Assembly (NCBI RefSeq): GCF_943734655.1
Contig: NC_071354.1
Location: 193,104,911 to 193,168,910, forward strand
Origin: Sabethes cyaneus
Lineage: Eukaryota; Arthropoda; Insecta; Diptera; Culicidae
Length of the DNA: 64,000 nucleotides
Direction of reading: 5' to 3'
Below the pieces are notes generated by a model. That model worked only from the letters and a program-made list of their open reading frames with translations. It was not told the origin of the DNA and made no database searches. Positions 41,269-53,824 of the stretch are shown piece by piece (position 1 is the first letter of the stretch; every line of letters starts with the position of its first letter). The position numbers and the translations under genes are program-made.

Positions 41269-43367
41269 GTTTGTTTACATACTGGAGATAGACCATTTTT
41301 CACATGCTGCTGTTCAAACGTTCAAAACCTTGAGTTGAACAGAAAGAACTTATCTGCAATGAGCAATGCTGGTAATGTTGGCCGAGTTGCATACGGGATT
41401 TAAACAATAAGCATTTCCCAAAAGAAACCGACACGGTTAATTTACATTTTTCATTATTTTTTGTCATTTTTCCTAATTTACCGACGGCTAACCTTCACGA
41501 GAAGCAAACTTAGTTCAAAAGCAATACCAGTTCCAAATAAAGTAGCGCAAATATAATTGTTTCTTTGGGTTTTTATTTGCAATTTTTGTTTGCTTGTAAA
41601 CACGTACATTATGCCTGCCAGTCTTGCTTTCGTCAACAGCCATTATTCTCCATTGTAGTTAGGCACTGTTACTGCTGAGCTGCCTAGCATGTGACAGTTT
41701 CGTAAGTTTACATCGAAACCCGCACTACCTCTTGGTAGCTCGGCAAACAGTACACAAACGAAAATATTGCTCCACAATTTCTGTCCGCAGATTTAGGAAT
41801 TACCGGCATCGTTAGCTCCGCTCTGTTGACATGTGTGCGTGGTAAAGTGCTACCTCCAGATTTTGAACCGCTGATAATAATGCGACCAAAAGCTTAATCT
41901 ACAATCTGTCTCCTCTGAACGGCAACATAAACGAGACGTGCTGCCGCTGCTGGCTGCAAGCTTGGCAAGCCACACGCGTTCGATGGACTTCCATTCTCCG
42001 AAACCTACATAGATTCTTATCTTGGTCCTCAACGCCGGGGACCGGGCCATAAATCAAAACCACTAACGGGGACAAATTGTAACTTTCGGCTAACGGAACT
42101 TGATCCCAATCTTAGCGCGTTCCTAGCCGGTGTCGCAATTTCCTCTCGTTTTAGTGAACCAATAAAAATCCTCTCTAGATTCGCCAAAAGCAGGCCCACA
42201 TTGTAAAACTGGCTCTCAACCGGTGTTGATTCACTAGATGGATAGATTGGATACTCCAAACAAGATGCGCCATAAGCATGGCGCTAATCAAAATCAAAAC
42301 ACAAACCACATCAACAGCACCAATACAGCTCCCGAGTGCCAATGGCCTACTGTCGGTATAGAGGATGAATAATTATGATTATGCTATTTTCTCATTTATG
42401 GTCATGCCACTTATCCAAAGCCGAGAAATGCAAGATGACTGGTTGCTGCTAATGTATGCTAGCTAACACCGACTGACAGACAAGTCGCTCGTTTTATGGG
42501 TTGATTAGTTGTAGATGAATCGTTTTGAATATTCAATTTAGATATAAATTTCTGCACATGCTTACTGTGCCATCGTTGCGTTCGTTGGTAGGATTTGGGG
42601 TCGATTAGAATAATTGTGTTTGTCTTTGATTATAATCGAGAGATTGTTGTACCATTAGCGTATGCATCAGAGGGGTCGATTGCTCCTCCTGATTAGGGAC
42701 TCAATCAAAGTGTCTCATTTATTAGCTATTTTACGATGTAAAATGAAATACCGCCGAATATAATGCTCAAGATTGTCAATGGCTTTAAATTTCTAGCTAC
42801 CCACAAAGGTTTGCCGACGGTTGAAATGGTTGGTCACACGATATAGATGTTTATAAGTTTTATACTGCATCTTAACAGTCTCCAGCTGTACGGTCCGTGA
42901 ACGTTTTCCGCACACAGGCCGTACATCAAAATTGAAAAGCAGCCAAACCAAACGGCAGCCCGCATCTGGCTGTCAGTCGGTCGGCCGGTCGGTGACTACC
43001 AATACAACAACCCGAAGATCATGTTCCATGACCTTGGCACCATTATGCAATCCGAGTCGTCGTCAGCTCAGCAGCTACCGCCAGCAGTCGGTCGCACGAC
43101 TAACCACGGGTTTGTTTTTATTTGCGGAAAGTATGGTATCAGCGCCTAATCCTAGTAATCATTACTGTGGAAGGCTTGCCAGGTGTTGCTCTACACTATG
43201 CAGATTACTTGTATTTACAGGCGCGGCGTGAAAAACCGCACATGATTATGCCTCTTTCCGTATACCGCTGAATTAAGAGTCAAAATAGACACACCTACAT
43301 TACTTTCCCTCTTACTTGAGACAGGTTTGTACCAGTAGACGTGCATGCTTTATCGGCACCATTACTT

Positions 43368-43406
43368 ATCATTATCATCATCATCATCCGCGCTATTATC
43401 ATCATC
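43368..43406 (+). repeat. Imperfect (ATC)n microsatellite
   Basis: ATCATTATCATCATCATCAT, interrupted by CCGCGCT, then ATTATCATCATCG. Confidence 0.85.
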
Positions 43407-44290
43407 GTTGCACTCGTAAATGAAAAAGCAAATATATTCCGCTACCCCATTACGTGCATAGAAAAATGCAGACAGCTTGTCTGTGGGTACCGGGTAGTTG
43501 TGGAAAACTTCACGGATTTATGCGGTTTCCGAAAGCAAAAGCTTCAGTTCCAACGTCAGATCTAATCTATTGAATCATAAAAGTACAAAAAAAAAACATT
43601 ATACAAGTGTAAACCAAAATTTTTCGTTACTCAAATTTTACAAAATCTTTTTTTTTCTTTCACAGGTATGTCCCCAAAAAGAAATTTACATTGAACAATT
43701 AAAAAGGTAATTGATTTTGCGCATATTGCGTTGCATCTAAAACTTTTATTCTGTTTTACCTTCGTTGATAGGGCGTAGTGCTAAATTCCGTCGTAGTAAG
43801 GATAAGGAAAGACATTTTAGTTTTCAGCATTTCATGGATGGATTATAACGAATAATCCAAAAGTTCTCGTACTGATGTGCCTCAAACAGTCCCTCCGATT
43901 CGTGCACTTTAATTTCACTACAAGCATTTTATTGAAATTACGTCATTGACTTTATTGTTTAAACTCGTCGTCCAGTTTTTAAATCCGTCCATCAAAATTT
44001 TAGTATGAAATGAAAGGTTTTGCTACAGCAAAGTTTTAGAAAGAGCTTTGTTGAAAATCAACGAGCAGTTCAAAAATTATGCTTAAAATATGTTTTTACT
44101 AGGTGTTAGTGGGTCGAACGTTTCTAAGAGATAGTCTAACCGACTTATGCACTATTAGTCTTGTTCGAAAGGAAACATAGCCTCATACGATATCATTAAT
44201 TTGTTTGTAGATTAGGCATTTAATGAGAATGTTATGAGCAAGCTCGTAAAACCACATGAAAAGTTACAATAATTTAATTTTACCCGATGC

Positions 44291-44784
44291 AATTTATGCT
44301 ACCCAGATAACACAAAATCGTAGTAGAAAGTTCACATTAAATCGTTTTCGTGTCAATTTCACATTGGAATTGTATAATGATTAGAGTATGTCAACTCGAA
44401 GTGAACAATAAGTTGTTTTGCAGTCGTGCGTGTCTTCATATACAATTCATGACTGTGAATTATAAAGCAGTATAGACAATTGCAATATTTGATTATATCT
44501 TAATCATATATTCAGGAGTATTTAGTTGCGTGTTATAAAAACTACGCAAAATAGAATTACAAATAGTTGTCAAAATTTTCGCACGTATATCGCCTCCAGT
44601 TTGGTACATATATGTACTTATATGGCGTGAAATATAACCTTTTTGTTCAGATATGATTTCGTATATCTCAGTTGCAATCGAGATATACAAACCAAATGGT
44701 TTACTGGGTACCTACTTTGGGGCGAACCAACCAACGGTTGAAAGGCCCATCAAATAGTAAATAAATAAATAAATTTATGCTACC
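44291..44784 (+). mobile_element. Tiny LINE 3' end with 13-14-bp target duplication
   Basis: AATTTATGCTACC occurs at 44291-44303 and 44772-44784. After discounting the TIR element at 44302-44708, the insert is only about 60 bp (44711-44771), ending AAATAGTAAATAAATAAATA. An A/T tail next to a direct repeat marks a severely 5'-truncated Jockey-type LINE inserted by target-primed reverse transcription. Confidence 0.8.
44302..44708. mobile_element. Short TIR element (CCCAGATAAC family), 407 bp
   Basis: Left end CCCAGATAACACAAAATCG, right end GGTTTACTGGG, TA on both sides. It sits within the left copy of the LINE target duplication; the right copy of that duplication shows what the site looked like before, with a single TA. 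Non-coding; the related partial copy is at 101-180. Confidence 0.9.
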
Positions 44785-45479
44785 TGTTTCAACAACAACA
44801 ACAAACAATTATAGTATTAAACGATAGATCAAAACGCTATGAATATATAAGCTGAAATTCATAACAATCGGTTTTACTGGTAAAAAAACAATTTAAAAAA
44901 GCTGTTTTGATATGAAATAACAGAAATTCCAAAAAATATATCGAAATTTAAAATTGTAATTTTGCTTAAGTTTTGTACAATTATACCTGTTCAGACACAT
45001 TGGACTTTTATAAATATTTTTTTCTTGTTCATCAATTCCTAATCTTTCATTGATCAAAGTTTCATGATAATATTGTTAATTGTTCCTGAATATGGTCAAA
45101 AAACTCCTGAATATTTACCAAATTTGAGGAATTCATATCTCATGAACCAAACAGTACGCTGCTATACGGGCCAAAGATGGTCCGATCACTTTGACTCAAT
45201 TTTGATTCATTTGATAGTACCATCTCAACCGAGAAAAAGTTATATATGGGTCATTTGTAGAATTAGCTATTATCTACAATTTTACTGAATAAAGTTTTGC
45301 TGTATCTTATAAAAGATTACGGAGCTACAACGCTACAAACTGATCGGATCATCCCTGGTAGCAAACAGTTTGTTATGAAAATGACAGTAAATTTCCCTAG
45401 TATATTCGCAGATGGACTACCGATTGATGTAGCTGTAGTTATGCTGCTCCTGGCGAAAAAACGAAAATAAGGACGTGGG
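44785..45479. other. No gene recognised; AT-rich
   Basis: Contains CGATCACTTTGACTCAAT (45183-45200), which recurs exactly at 53337-53354. A minus frame into 45317 carries no recognised motif. Confidence 0.4.
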
Positions 45480-46255
45480 GAAACATGACAAAAACTAGAC
45501 AAATGGGACAAAAAAGACGAAAAACGCAAGAGAGAATTAGAAGAGTAAAACAAGTAAAAAGTGCGAGCGAAGAAAACGAGAGAAAAAATGCAAAACGAAA
45601 CAAAAAAAGAAGACTGAACGAAAAAAAAGAGAAAAATAAAAGTAAAAAAGAAAAAAAAAACGGTGATCAACACGAGATAAACGAGAAAGAAAATGAGGAC
45701 AAACTGTACCGAAAAGAAGGAAAAACGCAACAAAACTGGATAGAAACCGGAATTAAAAGGAGGAAAAGAAAGGGAAAAATTTGAGATTGGGGAAATTGAG
45801 AAACGATAAAAAGAGGAAAATGAAGAGAAAAAAATAACACAAGACAAACGGAATTAAACGAAGAAAAAAACGTGACAAATGAAGAAAAGCACTAAGCGCA
45901 GGAAACAGGAAAAGAGGAAGAAAGGAACATACTAAAACAAAAAAATGGAATGGGAGCTAACGGGACAGAAAACAAAAAGCGAGACTGAAAAAAAGAAAAC
46001 ACGGGCCTGAAAATGCAAGATAAAAGACGAAAATCAAGAGAAAAATCAGAACTGAAAAATGCGAAAAAACGGGACAGGAAAGGAAGAGAATGGGGACATA
46101 ATAAAAAACAGAGAAAACAAGACAAGAAAAGGAAAACAGAATAGAAAAGGAAAACAGAATAGAAAACAAAAGAAACCAAAAGAGAACAAGAAAGCAGAGG
46201 AAATGAAGAAAACGGGATATAAAAGAAGAAAGATGGTACAAAATGGAAACGGGAT
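45480..46255 (+). repeat. Purine-rich low-complexity block
   Basis: Plus strand is about nine-tenths A/G with repeated words GGGACAAAAA, GAAAACGGGA, AAAACAGAATAGAAAA (tandem twice at 46126-46165). The long minus frames (176 and 205 codons, Phe/Leu/Ser-rich) and the Lys-rich plus frame at 45485-45784 are artefacts of composition. Confidence 0.85.
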
Positions 46256-46279
46256 GGGAAAATTTCGCTTGCGTAACCG

Positions 46280-46890
46280 ATTGCCGCCGTTTTTAACCGC
46301 TCGCTCCAGGAAAGGATATCCCCAGATACATGGAAAATGGCATTCATAGTCCAATTCACATTTAGGGCTGTCATAATTCGGACGCCAACTGTCGGGGTAT
46401 ATCCATCCTTTCCTGGCTTAGTAAAGTATTTGAAAAACTGATCCATAGATCTTTGTACACAGCAGTAGTACCGATCATCTCGAACAGTCAGCACGGTTTC
46501 ATGAAGCATCGCTCTACATTTCTACAACATCGAATCTAATGCACTATGTGACACTGAATGACTAGGCTCATAACTGTCTGACTGCAGAGCCTTCCTTAAA
46601 ATGAACTCCCTGCACTCCAGAATATTCTGCATACCGTATGGGCTACCCCAAGGCAGTGTGTTTGGCCCTTTCATCTTTATCATCTATATCAACGACACTT
46701 ATTGGAGCTGCTTTCATCATCGAAGCTTTCTATTGCCAACGATATTAAATTAAATTAAATTGCCTGTGATTGCCACTCCTGTCGACCACGTCGCATTGAA
46801 GCAAATATCAACCAACTGCTTATTTGTTGCGGTGACAATGGTGTGCATGTTAACTGCAAAGAAGTCAAGGTTGTTCTACTACAGTCGTGG
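46280..46890 (+). pseudogene. Non-LTR reverse transcriptase fragment
   Basis: Plus strand in three frames: FNRSLQERISPDTWKMAFIV (about 46286-46345), 'SNSQHGFMKHRSTFLQHR' (46480-46535), GLPQGSVFGPFIFIIYINDT (46640-46700; the usual SGVPQGS.LGP box), and IANDIKLN (about 46732-46755), where the catalytic ADD is now AND. Then 'IATPVDHVALKQIS'. The RT order is right but the first catalytic Asp region (between HRST and GLPQG) is mostly lost. Clade not determined; Jockey/CR1-like. It starts where the purine-rich block ends. Confidence 0.75.
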
Positions 46891-46904
46891 TTTCTCTCTG
46901 TTTC

Positions 46905-47245
46905 TCAGCAGTTTATGTCAAAAATAGGGCATTTTATCCTTTTTTTCTCGACATGGAAAGATGTAAAAGTGAACTTTTTTCGCCATCAATAAACTATCTT
47001 CAAGTGAAATCCGACGACATGGTATTTGTTTACGGCACATGGTTGTTTCATGTTATTTTGGTCAAATAAACGGCATTTTACCCTAGTTTTATCAATGATT
47101 ATCAAAAAAGTGAATATCTCTGGATTCCGCTGGGATAAATTAAGTCTTTTTTCACCAACAGAAAGTTATTTTTATATGCATTCAAATAGTTTGGCGTTTG
47201 TTCACAGCCCCTGTTTGTTTCTTATTATTTCGGTCAAATAAAAAT
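46905..47245 (+). repeat. Degenerate direct duplication, about 170-bp unit
   Basis: Two units share TTTGTT.AC.GC.C...TTGTTTC, TATT.TGGTCAAATAAA and a following CAT.TTACCC/CATGCTACC. They may be decayed copies of one repeat. No gene. Confidence 0.5.
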
Positions 47246-47897
47246 CATGCTACCTTAATTTCGCAACGTTAACTCAGAAAATTAGGGTAGAATGACTAAT
47301 TTTGCCGCAATCAAATACCCTGTCGTCGGAATCCACATAAAGTTAGTTTTCTTGTGGCGAACAAAGATCGGTTTTATCCCAGCGGGTCACAGACTTATTG
47401 ATCAATATATTTTTTGCATCCCTAGAAAAGAAGGGTAAAATCCTCTACATTTGATCAAAACCGCTAGAAGCCTCATAAAATACCTTTCTTCCATCAGTAT
47501 CAATCCCTCAATATCAGTGCAGATCAATTACAATTAATGTGAATATACTACGGTCAAAGACCGAAAGCCTGAAAGTGATTAATATCAACAAAAGTGCATA
47601 TAACGGAGAAGCAATGATGCCAAATATACGGATTTTTCCATAGTTCTATTACGAATTTAAGAATTTTCTACGGTCCTACGGATCAAGCACTCGTATCTAC
47701 GGATTTACATGCAGTGAATAGTATCCCGAAAAGCATCATTTTATTCTTTAAGAGCTTGTTTGAAAATTTCGAATAGAATTCTTCTGAGAGAGAAAAAAAA
47801 CGAACAGAATGGCAAAGCGAAGATTTACGGTAACGCTGTCATACTATTAATACTAACTCGTATTTTACATTCTGACGGCACATAGGATCTCTTCTCC
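47246..47897. other. No gene recognised
   Basis: AT-rich. ATGCCAAATATACGGATTTT (47613) and TCTACGGTCCTACGGATC (47668) resemble motifs in 47935-48060, so a decayed short element probably lies here too. Confidence 0.4.
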
Positions 47898-48083
47898 ACA
47901 GAGATGCCAGATTTTTCGTCGTGTTAATCCGTAGACCAAAAAAATATGTAAAACTCCGTAGAATTTTATAGAAGATTGAGAAAATTCTGTAAAGATCATA
48001 CTGAACTTCGTAAATTTTGTCTACGGATCCGTATTTAAAACCATACATATCCGTAGATCTTCAGATATTTCTGTTATCTCTGT
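47898..48083. mobile_element. Possible 186-bp TIR element (ACAGAGAT ends)
   Basis: ACAGAGATGCCAGATTTTT at the left is partly mirrored by CAGATATTTCTGTTATCTCTGT at the right (TIR of 8 exact bases, then imperfect). TACGGATCCGTA lies in the interior as a palindrome. No convincing duplication. Confidence 0.4.
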
Positions 48084-48490
48084 CGACGACCAAGTGTTTC
48101 TTTTTTTTTCTTTACCAAAGCAACGCTTATTAAATTTGTATAACGTTCCAATATACTTCAACTGAGCAATCCGCGGATTATACCAAGCTATAATGGGAGT
48201 CCATTATAACCGAATTCGAAACCTACATTTTCCGCAAGCCCTGTGATTCGCAGATTTTGATAAACCTTTGAACCACAGCGGACTGGAAGCGTATCTTGCC
48301 TAATTCGTTTTCAAGGGTCGAAACTTTTAGCTCCACAGAGAAAAAAGTGCTTCTGATTACTATACCTCAGAAAGGGATGAAATTGATGCACCTCTGACCG
48401 TTATCGCTCCTATCGTTGCGGGGGTAGGGGACTCATTTACCTGTCTGTATATCACTTCCCTACCAACTTGGGTGTCCAAATAACGATGAT

Positions 48491-48519
48491 GACGATGTTG
48501 ATGTTGATGTTGATGTTCA
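48491..48519 (+). repeat. (GATGTT)n microsatellite
   Basis: GATGTTGATGTTGATGTTG preceded by GATGATGAC. Confidence 0.9.
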
Positions 48520-48608
48520 CTTCCTTCATTGTCGGGTCTACCTTTGTATTGGTAGTGTATATTGACGATTCGCCTATTATCCTTAGCAGACACTTCCTCT
48601 TGTTAATT

Positions 48609-49900
48609 TTTTATTTATTTATTTATTTACTTCATCCGACAGTGAGTCTTAATGAATTGTGATTAGATTGGGAAAAGCCACCTTGAGTAAGTCTCATATT
48701 CTTACTCAAAACGGCACAAAAACCCAATATCTTTTGAAACAGTTGTACAAACATAAATCAATAGGAACAAATCAATAAAAAACTACTAAATACAATACAA
48801 ACATTTTACAAATGTACATAAGTAACTAAAAAAACATGTTGTTTCCGCGACGATTATACTCCAAAGCCATTCGACGAATTGGTTCATAAAGTCCATAATT
48901 TGTGCGGTGCGAATCGACACGCAGAAGCTGTTGATTCCGTAGCGGTCGACGATGGCAGTGTAACTGAAGCCGCGATAAAACAGGGCAGTCCAGAGTACCC
49001 AACAGAATCTTATGAGCAGTCTTGACGATGATGTCCTTTCGGCGCTGCTCAAGAGGCGCAATTCCTACTAGTTGACAAAGTTCCTCATAAGGCGGCAGAG
49101 TATCGGGGTTACTCCAGGGTAGCATACTGCAAATCTTACGGATGAAGAATTTTTGTGTCCGTTCAACTCGAAGTATCCAATATTTATAATGAGGATCCCA
49201 GACCTAGTCAGACACAGCTAGTTTCGAGAACGGAACGCACTAAGGAGCAGTAAAGAGTACGTAGAGTGGAATTCTCTACCAATTCGGAATATAGTGCCAA
49301 GCTGACGATACGTTTTATTGATAATAAATGTATAGTGTTGTCTAAATGACATTTGGCAATCCAGTACAACGCCTAGATCTGTTACTGAGTTACTCCGTTG
49401 TAGTGACGACCCGTAATACAGTGAGCAAATACTAGGGGCTGTTTTTTATGAGTAAAACTGATTACAGTAAATTTTTGAATACTGATTAGCATACGATTAC
49501 AGTTGCACCAATCGGCAAACAAATTGATCAATTTCTGGAGCCGCAAACAATCTGATGTGGTTTCAATTGGCAGATAAATTTTTATAACATCAGCGTAGCA
49601 CAGCCTTGTTCCAGGAGGTAACAGTTGAGTTACGTCGTTTACGAACAGCGAAAACAGCAACGGTCCTAAGATGCTACCTTGTGGAACTCCAGAACCATTC
49701 TGGAACCATCTCGATTGACTGGGACCCAAATCGTTTTCAAATGTATTACCCGATCTTGGTTTCGCCCAACACTACAAAGCTCGTTATCAGCTTATTGGAC
49801 GTTCCATTGCTCTGGTCTTGCCGACAGGGATCTTCCACAACTTTGGAGCTTTGCGATCAGTCTCCTGCCATGATGCCAAACTAAATGTTCTATCTAAATG
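48609..49900 (-). pseudogene. Jockey-type LINE reverse transcriptase with (TAAA)n tail, broken
   Basis: Minus strand from about 49900: LIAKLQSCG, WFQNGSGVPQGSILGPLLFS (about 49715-49655), CYADVIKIYLPIE (about 49600), in which the second catalytic Asp of YADD is Val, NLFADWCNCNRMLISIQKFT (about 49510), then 'MLPWSNPDTLPPYEELCQL' (49125), KTAHKILLGTLDCPVLSRLQ and 'HRTNYGLYEPIRRMALEYNR' (48900-48840). The 3' UTR ends in a tail of AAAT repeats at 48609-48632. Frameshifts lie between 49380 and 49130. The N-terminal half is missing. Related to, but distinct from, the RT at 10345-11697. Confidence 0.9.
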
Positions 49901-52900
49901 ATAGAGCAGCATCCTATCACCACCCATGAAACTCAGCGATCCATTCCATAAAGTTTTGCACAGGCGAACATAATCTCGCTTTTTTGACGTCTATCAGTGG
50001 TTTGTTTATGTCAACTTAGAATGCGGGTTAAAATGATAAAAGTGAATATTGTTAAAGGCGTCTGCGGCATGTCAGAAAAGCACAAAAACTGCCATTCCAA
50101 GTAGTTTAGAGGAGAACATTGCTAGACAAGCCGATTTTGAGACGTTTAACTCGAATTTATGAATATCGCGTTTCCAAAATTCGCCTAACAGATAGTAAAC
50201 AAACCGCGAATGGTTGTCAAACGGATGAACCGCATTCATTCGTAACGTCAGCATGCAAAACCTTATTCATGTGCCCATGCCGAATGTTCTAAGTTTTATT
50301 TGCTCGCTTGTTCGTAGTAATTTACTTTAGGTAGGTAGCCTTTCTAAGACTATGCTACCGAATCTCGTGATGGGGCTGCCATCATAGACAGTCTTCGGTC
50401 AACTGAGTTCCCAATTACACCACCGGCCAATTTATTCTCTGATGGGGAAGTCTGTTGTTCAATATTCTTTTCGCATGTCCAATTTGTTGATTATTTTCAC
50501 AGTCTGCGTGTCATTTTTTCCCAGTTCACTTAATTTTCTTAGCAACAAAACAGCTTCATCAACAATCATAAAGATTTGCACCATTTGTAACTGATGATGA
50601 CAAATCAAAGTGACCTTCAAACTGATCTTGACTATGCTATCGAATCATCCAAATTTAACATCTATACCGGTCTCGTCCCTAAGGAATGGGCTTTCAGCCA
50701 AATACTGTATTCAAAAGCAACCTTTAAATTCGGAACAATAATTGTTGATTGCACTGGTTCTAAATGACCATTCATCGTGAAATGGCCTTTGTTCAATAAT
50801 AGCCAATCAGCGTGAAATGAAGATATCGTTAAGCCAGAAAAAACACGATCAAAGAAATAATAAAATCGTTTGGTCTTTTCCACCGGTCGATTTTTACTGT
50901 TTCCCATCCTGGTAAGGTGAAATCAAATATTAGACCCTATCCCATTCCAAATTAATAGAATAAAATTTCGCCATCTGGCAATTGCATGGCTCAAGCTCAA
51001 GCCATCATCGTTTCACGATTTAAAATCAGATTCTCGTCAACTTCCAAGTTAAAGATTTATTGCATTCGGAATTGATATGATTTCCAAGCATCACATTCTT
51101 CCTCCTAGCACACTAGCACACAGTCTAGCACAATCGTTAGTGAGATATGCAAATCTACCCTTGTGTGACGAAGGCAGCTAGCACTACTGGCGACTGCGGA
51201 GAGCCAACTAATAAAGCACAAATAGCGCCAGGAAGGCCAATGCCAATGTCGCTCGGTCGTGCAGTCTGCCACAAGCTAGTTGTAGGTACCTATATTAGCG
51301 ACTGCCATTGATCGCAGCACTATAAACATGAAAACCATGTGCATTTATCAGTCAGTAAGACAGTCCATCAAAGACGACAACCGATAGTCGAGCAATGTTG
51401 GCAGCTGAGAGCGCATTTGCTGGAAGTTGACGATCATCAACCATGACATTGATGACGTTTCGCCGGTCGCCGATGGATGACGGTGGTCGGTATGATACGA
51501 AAGTTATGTACCCGCGGCTCACACGTTTGCATACCATGTTGGGCTGAGCGGTGTAAGGTGTGCACGCCATATATCACGAACCTCCAGCAACGGAGGTGAG
51601 CCGGTAGATTGAGGAAACGTGATTAGCAATAAGGCGTTCACGGAAGGCTTCGTCGAGATTACGTTTCCATTGGATTTTATTATATGGAACATGATGCGGC
51701 GAAACTCGTCGATGATTTTCGTTGGTTCGTTCGTTCGAGTTCGAAAATCCCCATAAGTCAATAAGTGCGATTAACTGTACGGTTTGTAGCTAATATTTGA
51801 CGATCAATATTTTCAGAAGCTTCAAGTGGTCAACCGCAAACCGAGATGTTCAAATAGTAGCGCAATTAGAATGACAAAAACTACTATTCAGCCAAGCTTC
51901 GGTATAACTGGTTGAGCAAATATTTATGCATTCGTCAGACCCGTTCTGAATCTTCAACCTTTTATATTTTTTGACGCCAGAAATGCCAGATGATGTTGTC
52001 TGAAATTTTCTCAAAGGTCAGTGTGCTGCGTATGTATTTTTCGCCAAATTTCATTTATGGAATTCAATAGTATTGGGTACAATGGCTTTACGCTTTGCGC
52101 CATATCTATTACAACCGAATAGTTGTTTCGCATAATTATCAATTTAATCAAGGTGTGAACCGATTTAATGACCTCACATTCCACGAACAAACATGGTAGC
52201 AAACAGGTACAGGTACCTGATGGACTGTGCTGCCGCTGAAAAAATTCACCAATCTGTCTGTCAATCGCAGATTCCTATCCGTGCCGTCATCGATTGTTTC
52301 TTTAGTTTCTGGCAAACATTTTTTCCACCAGCAAAGCCCATACCGGTAATGGAAATAATACAATATTTAATGATTCAGCAGATGCAACAGCAGCGCACGT
52401 GAGACGTTGCACGAGCTCCGCATGCCGCACTTATGGCCACCGATCATTCGCTGATTCTGGTGATCGATGAAGCTAAAGGGCGGGTATGAATTACTACCAA
52501 GCCACTGAAAAACCGTCATTTTTGCTGCTTGTTTACCGGTTTAGCGAGTAAACACCAGTCAGTCAGCCAGCCAGCCACTATACCAAATAGAACACGATCG
52601 CACCCTCTCAGGCACTTGTGGAAACCAGCCAGACATCTCTAGGTGTCCGCGTTCAAGCTGCCATGCCACCACAGTCAGCGCGGTTGTGTAGAACAGTCAG
52701 TGAGGCCTTCAGCCGTAATAATAGTAATAATTATTCAATGTTAAGATGGAAATAATAATAAAATAGTAGCTCTCCAGAAGCAGCCACGGTAGCCCTCGTT
52801 GAAGCGTTGTGTTGAAGGTGTCAGCAAAGCGACTCGAGTGAGACGGTTTGGTTATGGGGGCTAGGTTTGGTGACGTTTTAAGTTACGTACGCCCTTCTAC

Positions 52901-53358
52901 CGCAAAATGTGCGGGTGCTGTCAGAGTTGTTTTTTTCTGTTTTCATTCTGTCCAACTTGCCAGACCCTTCCGGTGGCCGGTGTGTTGGTTTAGCTTAGTT
53001 TAAAGCGGTGTTTATAGATGCTATCAATCAAATTGGAAACACAGTGTATTAAAAGTGATTACAAACTGATTAACATCTTGTAATTTGTTAGACAAAGAAA
53101 CGATTTTGGGTGGCCCTGTCCTAGTTTTCGTGTTCTCGTCGTCGAATACGGCACAGATTGAATTTACTAACATGTTTAACATTGTTTGCGGTTGAAGAAT
53201 TTCTCCAATTTCGGCACTTTTTGTGGCAACTAAATAGTTGAAATTGTTGATTTCATAGTAATATGTACTTGGCCGACTTTCATGATTTAAATTTTGATTT
53301 TCATTTATTTATTCCAACTATCCAGCAACAATGGCTCGATCACTTTGACTCAATGACA
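49901..53358. other. No gene recognised; unique sequence
   Basis: No element protein or TIR pair found. Minus frames at 51352-51761 (80 and 72 codons, overlapping) and 50662-50907 (81 codons) show no family resemblance. A less AT-rich part at 52420-52720 carries CAGTCAGTCAGCCAGCCAGCC (52557) and AACAGTCAGTGAGG (52694), which resemble insect initiator sequences (TCAGT), but no TATA or downstream element could be fixed. Possible host gene edge. Confidence 0.4.
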
Positions 53359-53439
53359 CCCAAGTAGCACAAGCTATCTTATTGAGTTACTGTAACCCAT
53401 TTATCACCAATTTTAGTCAGAAATAGGTTGCACAAACAA

Positions 53440-53760
53440 AATTGAAAAAAAAATTCTATGGGACATTATGCCCAATTGATTGCAAGTCTAATTTTAAGTC
53501 TAGTTTAATTCCAAATACAATATCACGTGCAATTTGAATATAATTTATATCCAATTTCAAACCCAACTTCAACTCCCACTTCAAGTTCAAGTTCAACTTC
53601 GATTTGAGTATAATTTCATGTCCAACATTGCGATTTCATGTCCAATTTTCAATGCTTTCAGTTCCACTTCAAGTCCGCTCGATTTCTTATCCTGTTTCAA
53701 GTCTACCAAAACTATAATGAATATAAAGATTTGAAGTCCAATCTAAAGTAAAGTGACGGT
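53440..53760 (+). repeat. Degenerate minisatellite of a CAAGTCCAATTT unit
   Basis: About 20 loose copies of a 12-bp word (TTCAAGTTCAAG, ATGTCCAATTTTC, AAGTCTAATTTT) fill the block. The same type of sequence occurs at 59190-59660. Confidence 0.75.
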
Positions 53761-53824
53761 GGAATACTCCAAAGAAAAGTCGAAAAATAACATTTTGCGA
53801 CATGGAATTACCTATATTGAAATA

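Larger units (their letters stand above)
41066..44290. other. No gene recognised; unique sequence
   Basis: No mobile-element protein or TIR pair was found. Contains a perfect hairpin (41216-41268), a GC-rich stretch at 42890-43100 with GTCAGTCGGTCGGCCGGTCG, and an (ATC)n run at 43368-43406. Frames of 60-99 codons show no motif. This and 49901-53358 are the best candidates for host intron, regulatory or intergenic DNA. Confidence 0.45.

Noticed and set aside
42967..42986. Core promoter at GTCAGTCGGTCGGCCGGTCG
   Set aside because: The initiator-like match is short and lies in a simple GTCGG repeat; no TATA box, downstream element or gene could be linked to it.
45317..46509. Minus frames of 176 and 205 codons, and a Lys/Arg-rich plus frame
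   Set aside because: Same compositional artefact over the purine-rich block; frames are open on both strands.
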